Shown piece after piece: positions 35,127 to 43,687 of a stretch of DNA of 64,000 nt. A model generated the notes under the pieces. That model had not been told where the DNA came from. It did not search any database and worked only from the letters and a program-made list of their open reading frames with translations. The translations under genes and the position numbers were made by a program. The DNA is from CAJQQK01 sp965224225 (GTDB taxonomy: Bacteria > Pseudomonadota > Alphaproteobacteria > Rhizobiales > Hyphomicrobiaceae): positions 186,001 to 250,000 of the forward strand of contig CBDCZF010000032.1 in the NCBI GenBank assembly GCA_965224225.1, in the 5' to 3' direction. Each line of letters begins with the position of its first letter. Positions within the stretch are counted from its first letter, which is position 1.

Positions 35127-36574
35127 GCATGCATCATGTCATCCTTGGTGCAGGGCCGGCAGGTGTCACCGCTGCCGAGACGATCCGCAAGAACGCCCCC
35201 GACGCCGAGATAACGCTGGTCGGCGGCGAAGGCGAGCCGCCCTATTCGCGCATGGCGATCCCCTACCTCCTCGAAGGCAAGATCGATGAAGGCGGCACCT
35301 ATCTGCGCCAAGCTGACGGTCACTACGACGCCCAGCGCATTGCCTACCTGCAGGCGAATGCAACCGGCATCGATACATCCGCCAAGACTGTGACGCTTTC
35401 GGACGGCGCTTCGCTCACCTACGACAAGCTGCTGATTGCGACCGGCGCCAGCCCGATCAGACCGCCGGTCGAAGGCCTCGACCAGCCGGGCGTCCATACC
35501 TGCTGGACGCTGGCCGATGCCCGCCATATCCAGAGCCTCGCGGAGAAAGGCGAACCGGTCGTCCTGGTCGGCGCCGGCTTCATCGGCTCGATCATCCTCG
35601 AAGCGCTGGCCAAGAAGGGCGTCAAGCTGACCGTTGTCGAGATGGGTGATCGCATGGTGCCGCGCATGCTCGATGAGACGGCGGGCAACATGCTCAAGCG
35701 CTGGTGCGAGAAACAGGGCGTACGCGTTGCGACCGGCACGACGGTCGAAGCGATCCGCCAACCGGCCCGCGAACAGGCGCCGGCCGAGCCACCACCGGCA
35801 GCCGCTCCTCAGGCTCCACAATCAGAGCCGGGGTTCTTTTCAAAACTATTCGGTTTGGGAGGCTCATCCGTCCAGCCGGCCACCACGCCGCAGCCCGCCC
35901 CCACCGCTCCGCCACCTGCCGCGGCCGACGGTAACCTGCAGGTCGTATTGGGCAACGGCGAGACCATCGATGCCAAGCTGGTCGTGATTGCAGCAGGTGT
36001 CCGCTCGAACACGGCCTTCCTCGACGGCAGCGGCATCGACGTCGGCGACGGCATCAAGGTCGACGAGCATCTGGCAACAAGCGCTGCGGACGTTTATGCC
36101 GCCGGCGACGTCGCCGAAGGCATGGACCTTTCAACCAAAAGCCACGACATGCTAGCCATCCAGCCGGTCGCCGTCGAGCACGGCTATATCGCCGGTCTCA
36201 ACATGGCCGGCCTGGCGACCGTGCACCGCGGCAGCCTCAACATGAACGTGCTCGATACCTTGGGCCTGATCTCATCCTCGTTCGGGCTCTGGCAGGGTGC
36301 CGGCAACGGCGACAACGCGACGCTGGTCGACGAGGACGGCTGGCGCTATCTGCGCCTCGAGTTCGACGGTGACAAGCTGGTTGGCGCCCAGGCGGTCGGG
36401 CTCACCGATCATGTCGGCATGCTGCGCGGGCTCATCCAGAGCGGCCTGGCGCTCGGGGCCTGGAAGGCACGCCTCAAGGCGGCGCCCGAACGCCTGCCGG
36501 AGGCCTATGTTGCCGTCTCCCAGGGCACACCGCTGCACGGCCCGACGCGTTCGAATGTGGCGCTGCCGGTCTAG
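35123..36574 (+). CDS. FAD/NAD(P) oxidoreductase subunit (AorC-like) with a Pro/Ala-rich insertion
   Basis: 483 residues. FAD motif ILGAGPAGVTAAETI at 7-21, NAD motif VVLVGAGFIGSIILEAL at 146-162 and the second FAD block VYAAGDVAEG near 330 define the pyridine nucleotide-disulfide reductase fold. Residues from about 213 to 269 form an inserted Pro/Ala/Gln-rich linker that carries one hydrophobic patch, PGFFSKLFGLGGSS. The rest aligns with the family. It should pass electrons from the tungsten enzyme's ferredoxin to NAD(P). ATG 35123 overlaps the ATPase stop, with GGAGG just upstream. Confidence 0.88.
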   Translation: MSMHHVILGAGPAGVTAAETIRKNAPDAEITLVGGEGEPPYSRMAIPYLLEGKIDEGGTYLRQADGHYDAQRIAYLQANATGIDTSAKTVTLSDGASLTYDKLLIATGASPIRPPVEGLDQPGVHTCWTLADARHIQSLAEKGEPVVLVGAGFIGSIILEALAKKGVKLTVVEMGDRMVPRMLDETAGNMLKRWCEKQGVRVATGTTVEAIRQPAREQAPAEPPPAAAPQAPQSEPGFFSKLFGLGGSSVQPATTPQPAPTAPPPAAADGNLQVVLGNGETIDAKLVVIAAGVRSNTAFLDGSGIDVGDGIKVDEHLATSAADVYAAGDVAEGMDLSTKSHDMLAIQPVAVEHGYIAGLNMAGLATVHRGSLNMNVLDTLGLISSSFGLWQGAGNGDNATLVDEDGWRYLRLEFDGDKLVGAQAVGLTDHVGMLRGLIQSGLALGAWKARLKAAPERLPEAYVAVSQGTPLHGPTRSNVALPV

Positions 36575-36613
36575 CGCCTTCGATCACACAAAGATGCACG
36601 GGGTTTCGCCGGC

Positions 36614-36865
36614 ATGAACATTACGCTGAAGCTTTACGCATCGCTTGGCCAGCACCTGCCCGCCGATGCCCGCCACAACCAAGCGACCATCGATGTCACC
36701 GATGGCACGACGATCTGGGATGTGCTCGATGCCTACAACGTGCCGCGCCAGCACTGCCACCTGGTGCTCTTGAACGGCATCTTCCAGGCACCGGCCGAGC
36801 GCGGTGTGGCGGTTCTGAAGGACGGCGACGTGCTCGCGGTCTGGCCGCCGGTTGCGGGCGGATAG
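36614..36865 (+). CDS. MoaD/ThiS-family sulfur carrier (AorD-like)
   Basis: 83 residues with the ubiquitin-like fold of MoaD/ThiS and the required C-terminal diglycine (PPVAGG). It starts at ATG 36614, 40 bases after the FAD subunit. Such carriers, activated by an E1-like enzyme, donate sulfur to the dithiolene of molybdopterin. A copy inside an aor operon probably serves the tungsten cofactor of the AOR. No MoaE or E1 gene lies in the window. Confidence 0.88.
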   Translation: MNITLKLYASLGQHLPADARHNQATIDVTDGTTIWDVLDAYNVPRQHCHLVLLNGIFQAPAERGVAVLKDGDVLAVWPPVAGG

Positions 36866-36871
36866 GTTGCC

Positions 36872-37183
36872 ATGACCTCTCCCGGGGCCTCGCGCGGCCA
36901 TGTCGAAAAGCTGATGTCGATCCGGCTCGAGGAGTTTGAGGCCGGCGTCGCCCGGTTGAACGGTGGCACACGGGTTACCGGCTCAAACGGTCGTTATGTC
37001 GTGCCGTCAGGAAGCGGTGATGTCACGATCGCCTTTGAAAAGCTCGAGCCGGCAGTGCTCGGCGGACTGATGCGCCTGCCGCGTGCGCGCGTGACCATCG
37101 ACCTCACCGGCTTTGGCGATGATGACGCCCGCCGCGATTTCCTGGCGTTCTTCGATCGCACGTTCCAGCGCGGCGGCGGCTGA
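36872..37183 (+). CDS. Small protein at the end of the aor operon, unknown function
   Basis: 103 residues from ATG 36872, seven bases after the sulfur-carrier gene, so co-transcribed. It has a helical start (IRLEEFEAGVARLNGGTRVT), a beta-rich middle and an end reading RDFLAFFDRTFQRGGG, where a terminal Gly run is visible. An internal ATG at 36914 (MSIRLEE) could also be the start. I do not recognise a family. The position suggests a role in the AOR system. Confidence 0.6.
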   Translation: MTSPGASRGHVEKLMSIRLEEFEAGVARLNGGTRVTGSNGRYVVPSGSGDVTIAFEKLEPAVLGGLMRLPRARVTIDLTGFGDDDARRDFLAFFDRTFQRGGG

Positions 37184-37212
37184 CCCCAGTGAACATTGCC
37201 GGAAACGGCAAA

Positions 37213-37434
37213 GGCCTCGAACGAGGCCCGGCGCCCAGCGCCGCCCCGAGCGCTTGCGAGGACTAGCCGTGAGCGGAATCGCAACGAGGGAGCGCAGGCG
37301 ACCCGCCGCATTGCGGCGCCCCTCGGAGGCCGGCCGTTAGGCCGAACCGCCGTGAGAGAAAAGACAGATAGATCATTTCCACGTAAGTCGGAAACGATCT
37401 AACGGCAACGGGCCGGGACCACCGCCCCGGCCCG
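37213..37434. repeat. Hairpin cluster and terminator between convergent genes
   Basis: Stems in order: GGCCTC/GAGGCC (37213-37228), GGCGC/GCGCC (37230-37242), CGCCGC/GCGGCG (37304-37318), CGGCC/GGCCG (37331-37344), and a strong CGGGCCGGG/CCCGGCCCG (37409-37434) just before the GGDEF-EAL stop. The last is the best terminator candidate. No gene is apparent in this 263-base gap. Confidence 0.6.
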
Positions 37435-37446
37435 TGCCGGTCCGGC

Positions 37447-40143
37447 TCAGGCCGCAGGGATCGACCTGGGCCGGCGCATCAGGTCCAGCAGCTCATCGAG
37501 TTCGCAGGCCGGGCGCGGCGGGCTGAACAGAAAGCCCTGAGCCTCATCACAACCCATGGTGCGCAAGGTTTCGAGTTGGGCAAGGGTCTCGACGCCTTCG
37601 GCCGTGGTGTTGACGCTCAGGCATTCGGCCAGCGATATGATCGCCCGAACGATCGAGTCCGACTCGGTATCCTTGCCAAGTTCGTTGATGAAGCTGCGAT
37701 CGATCTTGATCTTATCGAAGGCGAAGTTGCGCAGGTAGTTCAGTGACGAATAGCCTGTACCGAAATCGTCCATCGATATCTTGACGCCGAGCTCATTGAT
37801 CTCGTTGAGCTTGGCAATCGTCTGCTCGGTATGCTGCATCATCACCGTTTCGGTGATCTCGAGCTCGAGCCGTTCCGGCGCCAATCCGGATTGATCGAGA
37901 GCATGCTTGATGTCGTCGATCAGCGACGCCTCGCGGAACTGGACCGGCGACAGGTTGACGGCAATTCTGAGTTCGTTGTTCCATGATGCCGCTTCCCGGC
38001 AGGCCTCGTGCAGGACCCAGCGGCCGATCTGCACGATGAGGCCGGTATCCTCCGCAACGGGAATGAAATCGACCGGCGAGACGCGCCCGCGAGTCGGGTG
38101 GTTCCAACGCACCAAGGCCTCGAAACCGCAGAACAGGTTGGTCCTGATCGAGACCAGCGGCTGGTAGTGCAATTCCAGCTCGTTGGAGGCAATCGCGCGG
38201 GACAATTCCTCCTCGATGCGGCGACGCTCGATCAGTTGTTCCGACATTTCGGGCGCAAACAGACGGCAGGTATTTCGCCCTTCGGCCTTGGCGCTGTAGA
38301 GCGCTATGTCGGCGTTGCGCAGAAGATCATCGGCGGTCTGGCCGTTTGCAGGTGCGAGCGCACAGCCGATGCTGGCCGTCACCGTCAACAGCAAGTCATC
38401 GACGATGTAAGGCTCGCGCAAGATCTCGACGAGGTTTTTGGCTCGTGCCATCGCCATGGTCGGGTCGCTGAGCCCATGCATGATAATCGCGAACTCATCG
38501 CCGCCGAGGCGGGCCACCGTGTCGCCGGCACGAACCGCTGCACGCAGCCGCAAGGCAACCGTGCGCAATAGTCCGTCGCCGATCGGGTGGCCGTGCGCGT
38601 CGTTGACGATCTTGAAGTCGTCAAGATCGAGGAACAATACGAAAAAGCCTTCGCCATCATCGGAAAGTTCGAACAGGGCCTGGTCCAGTTCCTCGCGGAA
38701 CAGCGTGCGATTGGCGAGGTTGGTCAGTGTGTCGTGACGTGCGAGATGGGCGATCTTCTCTGCCGAACGGTGACGCTCGGTTATATCGGTGATCGTGCGC
38801 ACGAAGCCGCCGCCAGGCATGCGCTGGCTCTGCTCGGCCAGTACCGTGCCATTAGGACGCTTTCGTTCGAAGTAATCGCGCTCGAGATCATTGTCGAGTG
38901 AGCGGACCTGGCGCATCGTCGCGTGCGTGTCGGACCGGTTCAGCGCGCCGAATTCGCCGCGTTCCAGCATATGGTCGATGATGTCGTCGAACCTGACCGG
39001 CCCGCTCGAAAACTGTTGCGGCAGCTCGAGCAATGTCATGGCCTTGTCATTCGACACGATCACCTGGCCATCGGCATCGACCATGAAGATGCCCTGGCCC
39101 ATGTGCTCGAGGGTGAGACCAAGTTCTTCCGATTTGCGTTGCGCTCGGGCCTCGCTCTTACGAAGAGCTTCGCGGGCGAGATCCAGGCGATGCTGATGGA
39201 GCACGCTCAAATACATTGCCAAAAGGATGATCATGGTCAGCACGACCGCCGTCGCGATGTAGCGATACTGGTTGCGGCGCGGCTCGGCCAGGATGTTGCG
39301 TTCCGGCACTGCAACGGCAACGAACAGTGGATGGTTGGCAAGCTTGCGCCTGGCGTAAACGCGCGTCAGCCCGGAACCATCGACATCGCCGACAAAAATG
39401 CCTTCCGCAGCATCGCGCTCACGCAGCAGATCGGTCTCGCGCACATCCGTGCCGAGCTTGAGCCTGTCACTGCCCGTCGTGGCGCGCACGATGCCGTCGA
39501 AGCCGGCGAGCGCCACGACGCTCTCCGAGCCGAGATCGATCGAGCCGTAGAACTTGGCGAAATGATTGGGGTTCATCGAGGCAACGATGACACCGCCAAA
39601 CGAGCCGTCGACATCGGCGACACGCCGCGTCAACTGTACAGACCAGCGACCGGAACGCCGGCCGAGCACCGGGATCGAGATAAACGGCGTGTCCGGCCGC
39701 GCCTGCTGGTGGATGCGAAAATGGGCACGGTCGGACAAATCGATGGGCTTCGGCGGGTTCTTGCCGATCGTCGTGCGGGTCAGAACGCCGTCGCGGTCGA
39801 TCATCGCCAGTTGGAAGCTCATGTCGGACAGCAGCTGGGGATCAGGCAGCGGACCGCGGATCGCATCGTGATAGCTTTGCCCGTTTCGTGCGCGAAGGAA
39901 CTGCTTGCGGGCAATCAGCAGCGCCTTGTCGAGTTCGCGGACGGTCCTGTCGACGTGTTCATCGAAGACGCGGGCAAAGTTCTTGAGATCCTGCTGGCTT
40001 GCGCTTCGTGCGGCAGCAAACTCACCTGAAATTTGAAAATAAGTGCCAAACCACAGCATCGCAATCATGGCGATGCCGAAGCCGACAGTTGTGGGAACGG
40101 TGTAGGCCTCCCTCGAGGCCTGCCGCGATTTGGAATTCGACAT
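37447..40143 (-). CDS. Cyclic-di-GMP cyclase/phosphodiesterase with extracellular sensor, PAS, GGDEF and EAL
   Basis: 898 residues. One helix at 18-38, a periplasmic dCache-like sensor at about 40-290 and a second helix at about 295-315 are followed by a PAS domain around 340-455. The GGDEF domain has an intact GGDEF at 547-551 and an RxxD inhibitory site at 538-541. The EAL domain has EAL at 675-677, DDFGTGYSSL and the usual downstream motifs. Both activities could be live, with the sensor deciding which dominates. ATG 40143 follows GGGAGG. It should link an outside signal to c-di-GMP level. Confidence 0.95.
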   Translation of the reverse strand: MSNSKSRQASREAYTVPTTVGFGIAMIAMLWFGTYFQISGEFAAARSASQQDLKNFARVFDEHVDRTVRELDKALLIARKQFLRARNGQSYHDAIRGPLPDPQLLSDMSFQLAMIDRDGVLTRTTIGKNPPKPIDLSDRAHFRIHQQARPDTPFISIPVLGRRSGRWSVQLTRRVADVDGSFGGVIVASMNPNHFAKFYGSIDLGSESVVALAGFDGIVRATTGSDRLKLGTDVRETDLLRERDAAEGIFVGDVDGSGLTRVYARRKLANHPLFVAVAVPERNILAEPRRNQYRYIATAVVLTMIILLAMYLSVLHQHRLDLAREALRKSEARAQRKSEELGLTLEHMGQGIFMVDADGQVIVSNDKAMTLLELPQQFSSGPVRFDDIIDHMLERGEFGALNRSDTHATMRQVRSLDNDLERDYFERKRPNGTVLAEQSQRMPGGGFVRTITDITERHRSAEKIAHLARHDTLTNLANRTLFREELDQALFELSDDGEGFFVLFLDLDDFKIVNDAHGHPIGDGLLRTVALRLRAAVRAGDTVARLGGDEFAIIMHGLSDPTMAMARAKNLVEILREPYIVDDLLLTVTASIGCALAPANGQTADDLLRNADIALYSAKAEGRNTCRLFAPEMSEQLIERRRIEEELSRAIASNELELHYQPLVSIRTNLFCGFEALVRWNHPTRGRVSPVDFIPVAEDTGLIVQIGRWVLHEACREAASWNNELRIAVNLSPVQFREASLIDDIKHALDQSGLAPERLELEITETVMMQHTEQTIAKLNEINELGVKISMDDFGTGYSSLNYLRNFAFDKIKIDRSFINELGKDTESDSIVRAIISLAECLSVNTTAEGVETLAQLETLRTMGCDEAQGFLFSPPRPACELDELLDLMRRPRSIPAA

Positions 40144-40182
40144 GTGATACCTCCCTTACTTGGACGGCATCACGGTAACGAC

Positions 40183-40195
40183 AATCCTACAAAAT
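40183..40195 (-). promoter_or_regulatory. AT-rich motif (ATTTTGTAGGATT) upstream of the GGDEF-EAL gene
   Basis: On the minus strand the 13-mer ATTTTGTAGGATT lies 40 bases before the GGDEF-EAL start, preceded by ACTATATT-like sequence that could be a -10 element. It matches 24003-24015 exactly. TTTTCGCAAATTT at 40216-40228 also recurs near 23731. Confidence 0.5.
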
Positions 40196-40351
40196 ATAGT
40201 ATTTGCGCTGAACGGAAGTTTTCGCAAATTTGCTAAGAGTTTTGCAATCAATGATGATACGCGCCGGCCGCCCAAATCGGCAAATTTACTGCGCACCCCA
40301 AGCAGCCTCGGCATGGAAAGCAGGCTGAACTCGCCAGGTCGATCGAGCCAA

Positions 40352-41140
40352 TCAGGCAGCTCTGCAATGCTCCAGAGACATCCGGTCGAGCGGAGTGACG
40401 TGTGCTCCGCGCGTCGTCAGTTCGTCGCGCAGGCGGCGCGCAATCGCCACCGCGCCGGGCCCGTCGCCGTGCACGCAGATCGTGTCGACCGCTACCGGCA
40501 GGTTCATTCCGCTGTGCGTAATCACCGTGCCCTCGAACACCATGCGGATTGCCTGGTCCACGGCCTGTTTCGGATCTTCGATCAGCGCACCTGCGAGCCC
40601 CCGCGGCGCAAGGTTGCCATCGTCCATGTAAAGGCGGTCGGCATAGCCCTCTTTGGCGACATAAACGCCCATTTCATCGGCACTTTTGTGCTGTTCTGAA
40701 TTGGCGAGCGCGATCAGTATGAGATCATGACCGGCAAGCTTGACGGCGCGTGAAATGGCATCCGCGTAGAGACGTTCCTCAGCCGCCATGTTGGCCAGTG
40801 CACCATGCGGCTTGACGTGGCTGACCCGCGTCCCCGCAGCGTTGGCGATCGCCTGCAGGGCGCCGATCTGATAGAGCACCATGTCTTCGATTTCGTCGTC
40901 GTCCATAGCGATGCGGCGGCGCCCGAAGCCCTGGATATCGGCAAAGCCTGGATGCGCGCCGATGCTGACCCCACGTGCAGCCGCCTGCCTGACGAACCGG
41001 CGCATGATGGTCGGATCGCCGCCATGAAAGCCGCACGCCACATTGGCCGATGCCACGATGTCGAGCAGCGCATCATCCGAGCCGATCTGGTAGGGGCCAA
41101 GCCCCTCGGCCATGTCGCAGTTCAGATTGATTTCAACCAT
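40352..41140 (-). CDS. pxpA: 5-oxoprolinase subunit A (LamB/YcsF family)
   Basis: 262 residues. INLNCDMAEGLG at the start, NVACGFHGGDP, SIGAHPGFAD and VKPHGAL are the conserved LamB/YcsF blocks with their metal-binding His/Asp residues. With PxpB and PxpC it cleaves 5-oxoproline to glutamate using ATP. Neither partner gene is in the window, so this copy may work with a distant PxpBC or in another way. ATG 41140 is preceded by TAGG in the shared AT-rich motif. Confidence 0.9.
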   Translation of the reverse strand: MVEINLNCDMAEGLGPYQIGSDDALLDIVASANVACGFHGGDPTIMRRFVRQAAARGVSIGAHPGFADIQGFGRRRIAMDDDEIEDMVLYQIGALQAIANAAGTRVSHVKPHGALANMAAEERLYADAISRAVKLAGHDLILIALANSEQHKSADEMGVYVAKEGYADRLYMDDGNLAPRGLAGALIEDPKQAVDQAIRMVFEGTVITHSGMNLPVAVDTICVHGDGPGAVAIARRLRDELTTRGAHVTPLDRMSLEHCRAA

Positions 41141-41142
41141 AT

Positions 41143-41155
41143 AAACCTACAAAAT
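41143..41155 (-). promoter_or_regulatory. AT-rich motif (ATTTTGTAGGTTT) overlapping the pxpA ribosome site
   Basis: It differs at one position from the motif at 24003 and 40183. Here it ends two bases before the pxpA ATG, so its TAGG may serve as the ribosome site, while the preceding TATGCTAT could be a -10 element. Confidence 0.45.
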
Positions 41156-41265
41156 AGCATATTTCTGGTTTGCATGGTTAACAACGCCTTTACGGCAAAA
41201 TCAAGAGCAAACTGCCGAATCTGCAGGTTCTAGGGCAATTCGGTCAATTCGCCCGGGCCTCAGAA

Positions 41266-42278
41266 CTACAGCAGGCCGTTGATGGTCTCGTAAAGCGAAT
41301 TCGGGATCTCGATACCATCGGCTTCGTTTTGTGTGCGGACCTGATAGCGCCGAGTCGCAGGCAGGCGGGCGCCTTCCTGTTCGAGAACTGCTGCAAACAG
41401 CTTTTCTGCGTGCTCGAGCACGGCCGGGTTGCCGGACAGGCGCACGGGATCGATTGCCAGCATGAACTCGCCGCCGATCGAGGGGCCGCCGTCGTCGTTA
41501 TCGTGTTCCTTCTGCTCGACGCTGAACAGTTCACCGAGCATCGGCCCGGCCATAAGTTCGACCATCAGCGCCATCAGCGCCCCTTTCGTGCCGCCGAATG
41601 CCAGTTGCGCGCCTTCGAGAATCTCGTTGGGATCGTTGGTTGGCCGGCCATGTTTGTCGAGCCCGGCCCCGTCCGGCACGCTATGGCCTTCACGCGCCGC
41701 CAGCATAATTTCGCCGCGCGCCATGGCAGCCGTCGCCATATCATAGACGACCGGCGGCTCCCCGCCGGTTCTCGGCCAGGCAAACGAAATTGGATTGGTT
41801 CCAAACAGCATCTTGGTGCCGCCGGCCGGTGCCACCATCGGCTTGGCCGAGGTCATGGCGAGCGCAACCAGCCCCTGCTCCGCGATTGCAGCCGTCTCGA
41901 TCCAGAGCGCGCTGAAGTGAAAGGTCCGCGTGATCGCGAGGGCTGCGATGCCCTGAGCCCTGGTCCGCTCGACGAGCGGGTCGCGCCCGACTTTGAGCGC
42001 CAGCGGCGCAAAAGCCATTGTCGCCGTTGACGCGGATCGCGGCCGGTGCCAGATCCTCGACGGTCGGCCGCGAGCGGCCATTGACTTTGCCCGACTTCAA
42101 CGAGGCGACATAGCCGGGCAATCTGAACAGGCCGTGCGAATGGCAGCTGTCGCGCTCGGCCGCCCACATGAAGTGGGGTGACGGCTTCGGCATTCTCTTG
42201 ATCCGCCCCATTCGCCGTCAGCGCGCGCATCGAAAGGTCGTGAACTTGGTCGAGGCTCAGGCGGGTGCGTTCGGTCAT
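41266..42278 (-). pseudogene. Malate/L-lactate (Ldh_2/YlbC) family dehydrogenase with two frame breaks
   Basis: A continuous family protein of about 336 residues is spread over three frames. The start is MTERTRLSLDQVHDLSMRAL (ATG 42278). The second piece is FMWAAERDSCHSHGLFRLPG, then VNGDNGF. The third is APLALKVGRDPLVERTRAQG to the end at 41266 (SLYETINGLL). The breaks coincide with GGGG at 42175-42178 and AAAA at 42010-42013; removing one base from each joins the frames. NAD-dependent 2-hydroxyacid dehydrogenases of this type oxidise malate, lactate or ureidoglycolate. The intact reading in each part argues for base-calling error. Confidence 0.75.
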
Positions 42279-42486
42279 ATCGGCTCCTTCGGCGCTACTA
42301 ATGATTTCAGAGCATCAGACGGTGAATTGCAGCCGCGCGCAAGCCTTGGCGGCGGGGACACGTCAAACGACGAGCGAAGTTCTTGCAAATGCGACTATGC
42401 GACGGTAAAAAGCGGCCTCGGCTGGTCCCAGGCAAGGACAGCCGACGGCATCGAACAAGCAATTGTCCATGCCGTCTCCCGTGGGT

Positions 42487-42563
42487 CGGAGCGTGGCGCA
42501 GCCTGGTAGCGCACTTGCTTCGGGAGCAAGGGGTCGGTGGTTCGAATCCACTCGCTCCGACCA
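42487..42563 (+). tRNA. tRNA-Pro (CGG)
   Basis: 77 bases including CCA. The acceptor stem is CGGAGCG/CGCTCCG with discriminator A. The D-arm GCGC..GCGC and anticodon stem CTTGC/GCAAG are complete, the loop TTCGGGA has anticodon CGG, and the T-arm is GGTGGTTCGAATCCACT. It reads CCG codons. Confidence 0.95.
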
Positions 42564-42643
42564 AATTCGGTTAAAGAAGGTTTAGTCCCGGGCCGCGCAG
42601 CCAAACGGCGAGCTTGGAAACCTAGCCCGCCATCCAAATACGC

Positions 42644-43516
42644 TTAAGCCAGCCAGCGCTTGCGCCGCTTGTAGCTCTTGACCTCGCGGAAGTTCTGGCG
42701 GTCACCGCCCGACAGCCCAAGGTAAAATTCCTTGACGTCCTCGTTTTCGCGTAGTTCGGCGGCATCACCGTCCATCACGACGCGGCCGTTTTCGAGGATG
42801 TAGCCGTATTGCGCATAGCGCAGCGCAACGGTCGTGTTCTGCTCGGCCAGCAGCACCGAGACGCCCTGTTCCTCGTTGATCTTCTTGGTGATCTCGAAGA
42901 TCAGCTCGACGAGCTGCGGGCCAGCCCCATCGACGGCTCGTCGAGCAGCATCATTTTCGGGTTCGACATCAGGGCGCGGCCGATCGCGCACATCTGCTGC
43001 TCGCCGCCCGATGTATAGCCAGGCAGTGAGCGCCGGCGTTGCGTTCGGCAAGGCGCGGAAAATAGCCGTAGACCATCTCGAGGTCGCGGCTGATCTGCGG
43101 CTGAGCCGTCGCGGCGCGTATAGGCGCCGGTCAGCAGGTTTTCCTCGACGGTGAGATGCTCGAAGCAGTGGCGCCCTTCCATCACCTGGATGCAGCCGCG
43201 CTTGACCATGTCGTTGGGCGACAACTTGTCGATACGCTGGCCCTCGAACATGATATTTCGCCCTTGGTCACGTCTCCGCGCTCGGCGCGCAACAGGTTCG
43301 ATATCGCCTTGAGCGTCGTCGTCTTGCCGGCCCCGTTGGCTCCGAGGATGGCGACGATCGCGCCCTTGGGCACCTCCAGCGAAACACCTTTCAGGACCAG
43401 GATCACATGGTCGTAGATGACCTCGATGTTGCTGACCGAAAGGATCGACTCGCGGGCAGCAGACGTCGCCGTCGTCGCGGCGGGACGTTCGGCAAGAGCT
43501 ACGTATCGGCTGGCAT
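42644..43516 (-). pseudogene. livF: Branched-chain-type ABC transporter ATPase LivF, several frame breaks
   Basis: Family sequence continues across frames. LKGVSLEVPKGAIVAILGAN and GAGKTTTLK come first (Walker A), then MFEGQRIDKLSPNDM and VMEGRHCFEHLTVEENLLTG. Next come SGGEQQMCAIGRALM with MMLLDEPSMGLA (signature and Walker B), then ELIFEITKKINEEQGVSVLL to the end. ATG 43516 follows GAAGG, but its frame stops after five codons. Breaks fall near 43505, 43250, 43100, 43035 and 42925. It would energise the LIV importer together with LivG. All motifs survive, so consensus error seems more likely than decay. Confidence 0.75.
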
Positions 43517-43531
43517 GAGCAACCTTCGGAA

Positions 43532-43645
43532 GTAGTGAGGTAGTGAGGTAGTGAGTAGCGAATAGCGATTGGTAGCGAGGTCGTGAGAAACCCGTGCAGA
43601 TATTCCACTACTCGACTACTCACTACTCACTATTCGCTACTCACT
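43532..43645. repeat. Short tandem repeats and a 16-base inverted repeat between livF and the binding-protein gene
   Basis: GTAGTGAG is repeated three times at about 43532-43556. AGTGAGTAGCGAATAG at 43550-43565 returns as its complement at 43630-43645. The arms enclose 64 bases containing further TACTC-type repeats. Such star-like repeats often mark intergenic DNA and can slip. Confidence 0.65.
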
Positions 43646-43687
43646 GCCAGACCGCAGCGCTCCAAGCTGCGGCCTGGACACAAGCAA

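Noticed and set aside
23696..41181. ATGGTTAA (reverse TTAACCAT) at 23696 and 41174 as CtrA half-sites
   Set aside because: An 8-mer is expected about twice by chance in 64 kb on two strands, and no second half at the right spacing is present.
42307..42637. Minus-strand open frames reading GASGFEPPTPCSRSK and SEWIRTTDPLLPKQ over tRNA-Pro
   Set aside because: These are the well-known antisense shadows of a tRNA-Pro gene and are not proteins.
43532..43645. Repeats between livF and the binding-protein gene as a CRISPR array
   Set aside because: Units are about eight bases, tandem or inverted, without regular spacers or cas genes.
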